From JBMNUL01 sp050946255 (GTDB lineage: Bacteria > Actinomycetota > Coriobacteriia > Coriobacteriales > CADBOM01), in contig JBMNUL010000045.1 in NCBI GenBank assembly GCA_050946255.1, positions 1 through 16,100 on the forward strand: a stretch of 16,100 nt of DNA, given 5' to 3'. A program made the position numbers and the translations under genes. The notes under the pieces were generated by a model. That model was not told where the DNA came from, made no database searches, and worked only from the letters and a program-made list of their open reading frames with translations. Positions 6,617-12,346 of the stretch are shown here, piece after piece; the stretch's first letter is position 1, and the number at the start of each line of letters is the position of its first letter.

Positions 6617-7564
6617 ATGGCTAATGAGAATCCGTTTGAGGGAACCCCGGAAATCGACCTTTCCAATACCTGTCTGGAGAAGGGTTGCCTCGATGGCGAG
6701 GTGGCCGTCGTAACAGGTTCGACCAGCAACGTTGGCATGGGCTTCGCAAGAGCTCTTGCCTGGGCTGGTGCGAAAGTCGTCGTCTGCGGCCGCAACGAGA
6801 CTAGGGGAAATGCCGTCAAGGATATCATCAACAAGGAAAGCGGAGAAGGATCCGCGATTTTCGTCAGGTGCGACGTCACCAAGGAAGAGGATGTGAAGAA
6901 CCTCTCCAAGAAGGCTTTCGAGGCTTTCGGCAAGGTTGATATCCTCATCAACAATGCCATGAATCTCGCACTCAATGGCACGGTTCTGGACTCCCCCATC
7001 GAGGATCTCGACATGTCCTATGCCATTTCCGCCAGGGGCTCGATGCTCACGATAAAGGAGTTCGTGCCCGGCATGATCGAGCGCCATCATGGTTACGTGA
7101 CCTACAGCTCGACCCAGTTCAACTTCCTTCCCCCTATGCTCGGTGGAAGCATGTACACGGCTGGGAAGTCCGCGGCAACCTCTCTGACGATGTCGCTGGC
7201 AAACGAGGTAAAGGACAAGGGCGTCAAGGTCTTCTGCTTCTGCCCGGCAGGCGTTGGCCAGATCAACCCCGAGTCCGTCGAGAGCATGGACGATGTAGAT
7301 GAGATGCAGCTCTCTATGCCCGGATTCCCAGGTCTCATCCCCGCAGATGCATCCGGTGCCGCAATGGTTTACTCCCTGCTCCACGCAGACGAGATTCACG
7401 GCTCGGGCGTCATCGTCTCCGAGGCGCTCATCGCCATGGGTTATCCGTTCCCGGTTCCGGAGACCGCAAAGCCCTCTGACTCACCACGTATCGAGGACCC
7501 GTTCGCCATCACGATGATGTTCTGCAACATGGGCAAGAACTACAAGGCCCTGAGCAAGGAATAG
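6617..7564 (+). CDS. Short-chain dehydrogenase/reductase (SDR) family oxidoreductase
   Basis: NAD(P)-dependent oxidoreductase of the classical SDR type, 315 residues. The Rossmann signature TGSTSNVGMG is at residues 33-42 and fits TGxxxGxG. CGRNE at about 57-61 places an Arg after the second strand, which hints at NADP. NNAM at 112-115 replaces the usual NNAG. The catalytic set is Ser164 or 165 (VTYSST), Tyr180 and Lys184 (YTAGK). A roughly 60-residue C-terminal extension (from about residue 255) goes beyond the usual 250 residues. AGGAG stands 6 bases before the ATG. The gene has its own promoter and is followed by terminators, so it may be a single-gene transcript, although ubiD and ubiX follow in the same direction. 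The substrate is unknown; a link to aromatic acid metabolism is suggested only by position. Confidence 0.9.
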   Translation: MANENPFEGTPEIDLSNTCLEKGCLDGEVAVVTGSTSNVGMGFARALAWAGAKVVVCGRNETRGNAVKDIINKESGEGSAIFVRCDVTKEEDVKNLSKKAFEAFGKVDILINNAMNLALNGTVLDSPIEDLDMSYAISARGSMLTIKEFVPGMIERHHGYVTYSSTQFNFLPPMLGGSMYTAGKSAATSLTMSLANEVKDKGVKVFCFCPAGVGQINPESVESMDDVDEMQLSMPGFPGLIPADASGAAMVYSLLHADEIHGSGVIVSEALIAMGYPFPVPETAKPSDSPRIEDPFAITMMFCNMGKNYKALSKE

Positions 7565-7576
7565 CTCGGAAGTATC

Positions 7577-7649
7577 TGGTCTCCACAACTCAGGGAGACC
7601 AAGAGGCAATGAATCGAATCAGACTGCAGTTCTCAACCGCAGATTCGAT
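7577..7649. repeat. Two hairpins after the SDR gene
   Basis: TGGTCTCC (7577-7584) pairs with GGAGACCA (7594-7601) over 8 bp, starting 13 bases past the stop. ATCGAATC (7613-7620) pairs with GATTCGAT (7642-7649) over 8 bp. Neither is followed by a T run, so they may protect the 3' end or bind protein rather than terminate. Confidence 0.5.
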
Positions 7650-7682
7650 CAGAGATTCGCTTTCAAGGCTTTGACAATTAAG

Positions 7683-7724
7683 GGGGATGGAGCTGCTATC
7701 CGCGGTTCCATCCCCTGGTTTTTC
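7683..7724 (+). terminator. Intrinsic terminator of the SDR gene
   Basis: GGGGATGGA (7683-7691) pairs perfectly with TCCATCCCC (7707-7715), 9 bp around a 15-nt loop, followed by TGGTTTTTC. It lies 120 bp after the SDR stop. Confidence 0.8.
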
Positions 7725-7737
7725 TCCAATAAAATTT

Positions 7738-7757
7738 GGATAGTTGTATCCTTTTTT
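7738..7757 (+). terminator. Second, weaker terminator before ubiD
   Basis: GGATA (7738-7742) and TATCC (7747-7751) form a 5-bp stem with loop GTTG, followed directly by six T (7752-7757). The stem is short, but the T run is good. It may back up the terminator 14 bp upstream. Confidence 0.45.
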
Positions 7758-7772
7758 CCAACAAGCCATTAA

Positions 7773-7836
7773 CGGCATGCGGGGATTTTGGTGGTTCTCC
7801 AAAACACTAGAGGTCGCCAATCCCTGCAAGATGCTG
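7773..7836 (+). ncRNA. Structured 5' leader of ubiD (candidate cis-regulatory RNA)
   Basis: GCGGGGATT (7779-7787) pairs with AATCCCTGC (7819-7827) over 9 bp with one G-U. It extends by GCAT (7775-7778) with ATGC (7831-7834) across a 3-nt bulge. Inside, TTGG (7788-7791) pairs with CCAA (7799-7802), or TTTTGG with CCAAAA if the outer stem frays. The element ends about 30 bases before the ubiD ATG. I do not recognise a known riboswitch class. A DNA operator is the alternative. Confidence 0.45.
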
Positions 7837-7867
7837 ACGTGTTCATGCAAGTCGAAAGGAAGAGAAA

Positions 7868-9349
7868 ATGCCCGGGGTCCACGATCTTAGAAGTGCCATT
7901 GAATTCTTGAAGACCAAAGACGGTCAGTACATCGAGACCGACGTCGAGGTCGATCCCAAAGACGAGCTTTCTGGAGTCTACAGGAGAATCGGCGCTGGAG
8001 GAACTGTAGCAAGGCCAACCAAGACCGGGCCCTGCATGACCTTCAACAACATCAAGGACCACCCAAGTGCACGCGTCCACATCGGCCTGTTGGCAAGCAG
8101 GAAGCGCGTCGCGATGCTTCTCGACGAAAAGCCCGAGAACCTCGGGAAGGCCCTGAGCGCTGCATCGAAATCCCCGATTGACCCCAAACCGATTGCAGAT
8201 GGGGCACCGGTGCCCTGCCAGGAAGTCGTGTACCGTGCCGAGGACGAGGGATTCGATATCAGGAAGATTCTCCCGGTTCCAACCAACACCCCGGACGATG
8301 CAGGCCCCTATATCACCCTGGGAATGTGCTATGCACACAGCCCCAATACCGGAGAGCATGACATCACGATTCACCGCATGTGCCTGCAGAGCGCAGACGA
8401 GCTCTCAATTTACTTCGTTCCAGGAGCGCGCCACATCGGGCATTTCTTCGAGGAGGCCGAGGCTCTTGGCAAGCCACTTCCAATCTCGATAAACATCGGC
8501 GTCGATCCGGCAATCGAGGTGTCCACCTGCTTTGAACCGCCTACAACTCCGCTTGGCTACGACGAGCTGGGAATTGCCGGGGCTCTCAGGGGGAAACCAG
8601 TCGAGCTCGTGAAGTGCCTCACGATAGACGAATATGCGATTGCAAACGCAGAGTACGTCATCGAAGGCGAGGTAATCCCAGGTAAGCGCATCCGCGAGGA
8701 CCAGAACACGAAGTGCGGCCACGCCATGCCCGAGTTCCCGGGATACACTGGCCCTGCCCAGGAATCGATTCCGGTTATCAAGGTCAAGGCGATCACAACG
8801 CGCAAGAACCCCATATACCAGACCTGCATCGGACCTTCAGAGGAACATGTTTCGATGACCGGGATTCCCACCGAGGCCAGCATCCTCCAGATGGTCGAAT
8901 CCGCGATGCCCGGCAGACTCCAGAACGTCTACTGCGCGAGTTGCGGCGGTGGAAAGTATCTCGCGATTCTCCAGTTCAAGAAGAGCATGCCATCGGACGA
9001 GGGACGCCAACGTCAGGCCGCCCTGCTTGCTTTCTCAGCATTCTCCGAGTTGAAGCACGTCTTCATCGTTGACGAGGACGTAGACCCGTTCGACCTCAGC
9101 GATGTCATCTGGGCGATGAACACAAGGTTCCAGGGAGATGTCGACATCGTTACTATTCAAGGCGTTCGGTGCCACCCGCTGGACCCGTCGGAGCGCATCG
9201 GAATGTCCCCGTTCATCAGGGATAACGGAATCTCATGCAAGACCATCTTCGACTGCACCGTTCCCTATTCCGAGAAAGAACGTTTCCACAGGGCAAGGTT
9301 CATGGAAGTAGACCCGACCCACTGGGTCCCAGACTTCAAGGACGAATAG
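7868..9349 (+). CDS. UbiD-family hydroxyaryl-acid decarboxylase (phenolic acid decarboxylase subunit C type)
   Basis: Prenylated-FMN dependent, reversible non-oxidative decarboxylase acting in the cytoplasm. Its 493 residues fit the BsdC/ShdC/EcdC/LpdC branch, which handles 4-hydroxybenzoate, protocatechuate, vanillate or gallate, better than UbiD of ubiquinone synthesis. Marks include LSGVYRRIGAGGTVARPT (residues 34-51), PTNTPDDAGPYITLG (138-152), and DITIHRM with Arg170. FEPPTTPLGYDELGIAGALR (222-241), AEYVIEGEVIPGKRI with conserved acids, MPEFPGYTG (287-295) and GPSEEHVSMTGIPTEASIL follow. The Arg and Glu residues needed for prFMN catalysis appear present. AAGGAA precedes the ATG at 7868 by 6 bases. 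ubiX follows 25 bp later, the normal cofactor-enzyme pairing. No BsdD-like small subunit gene is next to it. The exact substrate cannot be read from the sequence. Confidence 0.93.
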   Translation: MPGVHDLRSAIEFLKTKDGQYIETDVEVDPKDELSGVYRRIGAGGTVARPTKTGPCMTFNNIKDHPSARVHIGLLASRKRVAMLLDEKPENLGKALSAASKSPIDPKPIADGAPVPCQEVVYRAEDEGFDIRKILPVPTNTPDDAGPYITLGMCYAHSPNTGEHDITIHRMCLQSADELSIYFVPGARHIGHFFEEAEALGKPLPISINIGVDPAIEVSTCFEPPTTPLGYDELGIAGALRGKPVELVKCLTIDEYAIANAEYVIEGEVIPGKRIREDQNTKCGHAMPEFPGYTGPAQESIPVIKVKAITTRKNPIYQTCIGPSEEHVSMTGIPTEASILQMVESAMPGRLQNVYCASCGGGKYLAILQFKKSMPSDEGRQRQAALLAFSAFSELKHVFIVDEDVDPFDLSDVIWAMNTRFQGDVDIVTIQGVRCHPLDPSERIGMSPFIRDNGISCKTIFDCTVPYSEKERFHRARFMEVDPTHWVPDFKDE

Positions 9350-9374
9350 CCAGGTTGTTCGAGGACGAAAACAG

Positions 9375-9962
9375 ATGGGATTCAATAGCAAAAAACGTGT
9401 CGTTGTGGGCATCACCGGTGCCAGTGGAACTCCGCTTGCGGTTAGATGTTTGGAAACTCTTCGGCAAATCGAAGACGTGGAGACCATTCTGGTTTCAACA
9501 AATGGAGCCAGGAAGACCGCAGAAACAGAATGGCCAAATGGTTTCGACTCGATAGAGAGCCTTGCAGACGAAGTCTATCCAATCGATGCGATAGATGCCC
9601 CAATATCCAGCGGCACCTTCGATACCTGCGGGATGATAGTCATTCCATGTAGCATGAAGTCTGCGGCTGGAATTGCATGCGGGTATTCCGATAACCTGCT
9701 CCTACGGGCAGCTGACGTCACGTTGAAGGAAGGCCGCAAACTCGTCCTGGTTGTGCGGGAGACTCCATTCAATGCCGTGCATCTGGACAATCTCGCAAAG
9801 CTCTCCCATGTGCCAGGGGTCTGCATTCTCCCGGCCGTGCTCTCCTATTACAACCATCCGGGTTCTATTGAGGACATGGAGCGGCACATAGTCGGAAAGG
9901 CACTGCAGCAGCTCGGGATTGAAGCCCCTGATTTCTCAAGATGGGAGGGCGCCGGAGAATAG
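9375..9962 (+). CDS. ubiX: UbiX-family flavin prenyltransferase
   Basis: Adds a dimethylallyl group to FMN to make prenylated FMN, the cofactor of UbiD enzymes. It is the B-subunit equivalent (BsdB/LpdB) of phenolic acid decarboxylases. At 195 residues it has the usual length. GITGASG at residues 12-18 is the flavin-phosphate loop. IPCSMKSAAGIACGYSDNLL and RAADVTLKEGRKLVLVVRETPF form the conserved core, and LPAVLSYYNHP matches the C-terminal family signature. The ATG at 9375 has GAGG about 10 bases upstream. Spacing of 25 bp from ubiD, no terminator between them and one after the gene indicate a ubiD-ubiX transcript. Confidence 0.94.
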   Translation: MGFNSKKRVVVGITGASGTPLAVRCLETLRQIEDVETILVSTNGARKTAETEWPNGFDSIESLADEVYPIDAIDAPISSGTFDTCGMIVIPCSMKSAAGIACGYSDNLLLRAADVTLKEGRKLVLVVRETPFNAVHLDNLAKLSHVPGVCILPAVLSYYNHPGSIEDMERHIVGKALQQLGIEAPDFSRWEGAGE

Positions 9963-10012
9963 GAAAAGCGTAAATTGTTGCTGGCTTCCCGAATAGGCCT
10001 TGAACGAAAAAC

Positions 10013-10045
10013 AGCCCCCATCTCCAGAAACGGGAAATGGGGGCT
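10013..10045. terminator. Terminator between convergent ubiX and the Cys-rich gene
   Basis: AGCCCCCAT (10013-10021) and ATGGGGGCT (10037-10045) pair perfectly over 9 bp, with possible further CC/GG pairing inside. The minus strand continues with GTTTTTCG, a good T run, so it ends the minus-strand gene 10111-10329. On the plus strand the tail is TCGCATTAAA, but the strong stem probably also limits the ubiX transcript. Confidence 0.75.
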
Positions 10046-10110
10046 TCGCATTAAATGAGGCGGATCAATGACCTTGGAGCTACCCTAGAGCCTTGAGGCT
10101 CACTCGGAAT

Positions 10111-10329
10111 CTAACCATCGAATGGAATTCCATCGCGATCGCATTGCAGCTTCTTCATCGTGCGGTTGCAAATAGAGACCACCTTGTCGTGGTAGATGTG
10201 ATAGGTCTTGTAGCCGCAGTTGCCATATCCACTGCAAGAACGGCATTTCACCTGGTCGATATTGAAACCATCGAGGTCCTCTTCCTTGAGCTCTTTGATC
10301 TTGTCGCCGTATTTCTCGACTAATGACAT
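10111..10329 (-). CDS. Hypothetical Cys-rich protein (72 aa), probable metal binder
   Basis: No family recognised. Five Cys in 72 residues at 29, 32, 38, 54 and 63 (VKCRSCSGYGNCGY, then SICNRTMKKLQC) suggest a zinc or iron-sulfur site. The N-terminus (residues 1-28) is a charged helix, and there is no membrane segment. GAGGTG stands about 4 bases before the ATG, and a perfect TATAAT lies 36 bp upstream on the minus strand, so it is expressed from its own promoter. A terminator follows the stop. It is convergent with ubiD-ubiX. The BsdD/VdcD small subunit also has Cys pairs, but its CPxC arrangement and sequence do not match this one. The coding call rests on start signals, promoter, terminator and Cys pattern together. 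Confidence 0.75.
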   Translation of the reverse strand: MSLVEKYGDKIKELKEEDLDGFNIDQVKCRSCSGYGNCGYKTYHIYHDKVVSICNRTMKKLQCDRDGIPFDG

Positions 10330-10364
10330 GGCACACCTCGCTTTCTATAAACCTTTTTTCTTCG

Positions 10365-10370
10365 ATTATA
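10365..10370 (-). promoter_or_regulatory. -10 element of the Cys-rich gene
   Basis: Perfect TATAAT on the minus strand, 36 bp before the ATG at 10329. No good -35 hexamer is visible at 16-18 bp. Confidence 0.5.
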
Positions 10371-10522
10371 CACAGCGAGCGAAAAGATGAATGAACCCTT
10401 GCACGGGCGGTGTACTGGGAATTTTAGGGGTAACTTTCATTTGGATCTGCGCCTCAACTTACGTCCTGAGGGCAGAGCCAGGATCTCTGGCAATCCACCG
10501 ACCAAACCCACATCCACATCTC

Positions 10523-10879
10523 CTATTTGGAAGAAACTTCCATTTTCAAGAGAAGATACCCAATGAGCGGCACAACGACATCTGTTGCCATGGCCAGAGC
10601 GAAAGTCCAATCGAATGCTCCAGAAATCGACCACTTGATGAGCGTCATGACAACTGCAAGGGCAGAGAAAACCGCCCAAAGGACGAACGCCTTTTTCTTT
10701 CTGGAAACTAGAAGCCAGATGATACCGACGAGCATGCCTGCCTTTACTAAGAGGAACGCAACGTCGGCGACTGGGTTGCCAATCGGATAGAGCATGAAAG
10801 CTCCAACCACAACGGTGATCATGGCAAACCAAAGCCAGACCGTCAGCCACTTGAAACCGGTGTTCTCCTTGTTCGCCAT
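10523..10879 (-). CDS. Hypothetical four-helix membrane protein (118 aa)
   Basis: Unrecognised small integral membrane protein. Four hydrophobic stretches lie at about residues 11-31, 38-58, 64-82 and 92-111. The RKKK cluster between helices 2 and 3 (residues 60-63) would be cytoplasmic by the positive-inside rule, giving both termini in the cytoplasm. There is no signal peptide and no catalytic motif. The frame opens at 10903, but the Met at 10879 is chosen because GGAGG lies 5 bases upstream. The adjacent gene in the same direction (72-aa Cys-rich) is 190 bp downstream with its own -10 element, so an operon is unlikely. The 20-bp repeat array begins about 135 bp upstream of the start. Real-gene status is likely because of the strong ribosome site and clean topology. 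Confidence 0.78.
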   Translation of the reverse strand: MANKENTGFKWLTVWLWFAMITVVVGAFMLYPIGNPVADVAFLLVKAGMLVGIIWLLVSRKKKAFVLWAVFSALAVVMTLIKWSISGAFDWTFALAMATDVVVPLIGYLLLKMEVSSK

Positions 10880-11013
10880 ACTCTCCTCCAAATCAATCTC
10901 CATTTTGTTTATTTAGAATAGCATCTATAGCTTCCAGTTGATTAGGCGAATCCATCCTGAATGCTCAAAACGCCCTCGAGCTCCGGTTGCCGAGCAACGG
11001 GACTCTGCCTAAA

Positions 11014-11178
11014 CCCAGTTGTGTCATCTCAAACTCAGCTACTTCGGCCAAGTCCCAGTTCTATCGGATCAGGCTCAGTTTTCGGCTCGGACTCAGTTAC
11101 TCCGAATCGGTCTCAGTTACTCTGGCCTAGCCTCAGTTACATCAACTCGGCCACAGTTACTCCGGCTCTGCCCCAGTT
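11014..11178. repeat. Tandem array of about eight 20-bp units
   Basis: Units start at 11014, 11034, 11054, 11074, 11092, 11112, 11132 and 11152, with a partial ninth at 11172. The period is 20 bp except one 18-bp unit. The consensus is roughly CTCAGTTACTCCGGCTCGGC: the CAGTT core is almost invariant (one CAGCT) and the second half is more variable. Units 5-8 are most alike and the outer ones have decayed. The period is not a multiple of three and there are no spacers, so it is neither coding nor CRISPR. Twenty bp is close to two helical turns, which would place the cores on one DNA face. Confidence 0.9.
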
Positions 11179-11297
11179 GAAAAATTTATGCGCTTTTCGT
11201 TAAGTTCAGAGGCGTATTTCCATTTAGTCCCAGCTTAAATTTCCGCCTTGTTAAATTTGAGAAAATCAAGTAAATGCCTGGGATTTTACCTGCATAC

Positions 11298-11327
11298 TTG
11301 GAGAATCGAGAAACTCTCGAATATACA
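11298..11327 (+). promoter_or_regulatory. Nitroreductase promoter with palindrome in the spacer
   Basis: TTGGAG (11298-11303), an 18-bp spacer and TATACA (11322-11327) form a promoter 42 bp before the ATG. The spacer holds TCGAGA-AAC-TCTCGA (11306-11320), a perfect dyad placed where a repressor or MerR-type regulator would bind. A second dyad, GAAGT-CA-ACTTC (11336-11347), lies just downstream near the transcript start. Confidence 0.5.
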
Positions 11328-11368
11328 ATGACTTTGAAGTCAACTTCGACTAGAAAGGTATTCCGAAA

Positions 11369-11899
11369 ATGGAAACAATGGACGCAATCATCGCCAGGCA
11401 TTCGACCAGAGCTTTCACCGATGAACCGGTGACGGAAGATCAATTGAACAAGATCCTCGCCGCAGCTGATGCTTCTCCAATTGGAATGAAGATGAACGAT
11501 AACTTCCATCTAACTGTCATCACTGACAAGAAGATCCTCGGCGAAATAGCCAGTGGTGGAGACATCGATCCACATACATCTGAGGTGAGGGACCCGATTT
11601 ACGGTGCACCACTTCTGATAATCGTATCGGGCAGGGAATTCGACATGGCCCCGGGAATCGAAATCGCAGATGCATCCTGTGTAATTGAGAACATACTGAT
11701 TGCCGCCACCGACCTCGGACTTGAGAACATCTTCCTTTGGGGATTCATCCACCGGATGCTTCCCGGAAAGCCACAGCTCCTTGAAGCTCTGCAAATCCCA
11801 GAGGGCATGCATCCAATCTGCGCAGCGGCCATTGGGCATGGAGTCGAGAAACCAACACCGGGCGGACATGCTGGACTTGAGAAGACTTTCCTCAAGTAG
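11369..11899 (+). CDS. Nitroreductase-family FMN flavoprotein
   Basis: Predicted FMN-dependent NAD(P)H oxidoreductase of the nitroreductase fold, 176 residues, in the short range for this family. The N-terminal ARHSTRAFTDEPVT (residues 9-22) is the family's FMN phosphate-binding RRSxRxF-type motif. ADASCVIENILIAATDLGLENIFLWG matches the conserved central helix and following strand, and ICAAAIGHG lies near the C-terminus. Members reduce nitroaromatics, quinones or enones, and the true substrate cannot be inferred here. The ATG at 11369 has AAGG about 10 bases upstream, rather far but acceptable. The gene is divergent from the membrane gene across the repeat array and stands alone. A T-run terminator was not seen after it. 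Confidence 0.88.
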   Translation: METMDAIIARHSTRAFTDEPVTEDQLNKILAAADASPIGMKMNDNFHLTVITDKKILGEIASGGDIDPHTSEVRDPIYGAPLLIIVSGREFDMAPGIEIADASCVIENILIAATDLGLENIFLWGFIHRMLPGKPQLLEALQIPEGMHPICAAAIGHGVEKPTPGGHAGLEKTFLK

Positions 11900-12346
11900 A
11901 TTGGCTAGAAAGTCGGATTCGAAATAACCTGTTGGCCCCTGTTAGTCGGATTGTCAAACGGACAGGGCAAGCACATCTGTCTGCATTGTCCGGGATCACG
12001 ATGGACCTTTAGCAAAACACTTATCCCCTCGCTGGTATGCAATTGCAGCCAGTGAAGTTTTCGTGCACATGGATGACCGTGCATTGCCTAATCGTTCGTC
12101 TGGAAAACTCCCATTCGACGACATAATCGCATCCCAGCACACTTATACTTTGAACATCGAGCCGAGAGGCAGGGCTGCAACGGTTTTTCGTAGAGCGAAG
12201 TCCATTGAGAGGGCACGTCTTGAGTTTTTCGTGCCCTCTAATCAGTGAACAAGCGAAATGCCAAGCCGAAAGACGTATCGACGACCAGCTCGCCTCCTCA
12301 GAATTTATTGCTCGTACTGCGAAGGATTTGTCGAAAGGACCAACTG
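11900..12346. other. Intergenic region between nitroreductase and purF-like gene
   Basis: About 450 bp. The 9-bp direct repeat AGTCGGATT occurs at 11911-11919 and 11944-11952. CCCTGT (11937-11942) and ACAGGG (11962-11967) can pair, perhaps the end of the nitroreductase transcript. A TATACT at 12144-12149 is a possible -10 for purF without a good -35. GCC-GAGA-GGC near 12163 is a GNRA-type mini-hairpin. A strong hairpin is at 12208-12239. I recognise no known purine riboswitch. Confidence 0.5.
12208..12239 (+). repeat. Perfect 10-bp hairpin in the purF leader
   Basis: AGAGGGCACG (12208-12217) pairs with CGTGCCCTCT (12230-12239) around a 12-nt loop containing five T. No T run follows the stem on either strand, so ordinary termination is unlikely. 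It ends 107 bp before the purF ATG. Confidence 0.6.

Larger units (their letters stand above)
10880..11368. other. Divergent intergenic region carrying the 20-bp repeat array
   Basis: About 490 bp between the minus-strand membrane gene and the plus-strand nitroreductase. It contains minus-strand -10 candidates around 10917-10930, a small hairpin near 10983-11000, the tandem array (11014-11178), an AT-rich stretch, and the nitroreductase promoter at 11298-11327. An 80-codon frame through the array is judged non-coding. Confidence 0.6.

Noticed and set aside
6527..7399. 290-codon minus-strand frame opposite the SDR gene
   Set aside because: It lies almost wholly antisense to a gene with a complete SDR motif set. 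Its openness follows from codon bias on the other strand.
10111..10329. BsdD/VdcD small subunit of the decarboxylase
   Set aside because: The Cys spacing and the rest of the sequence do not match the CPxC...CxxC small subunit as I know it, and it is on the opposite strand with its own promoter.
11014..11178. CRISPR array
   Set aside because: The 20-bp units are contiguous without unique spacers and without cas genes nearby. This is a plain tandem repeat.
10961..11203. 80-codon plus-strand frame through the repeat array
   Set aside because: The repeat period of 20 (and one of 18) shifts the frame at each unit, no protein repeat results, and no ribosome site is present.
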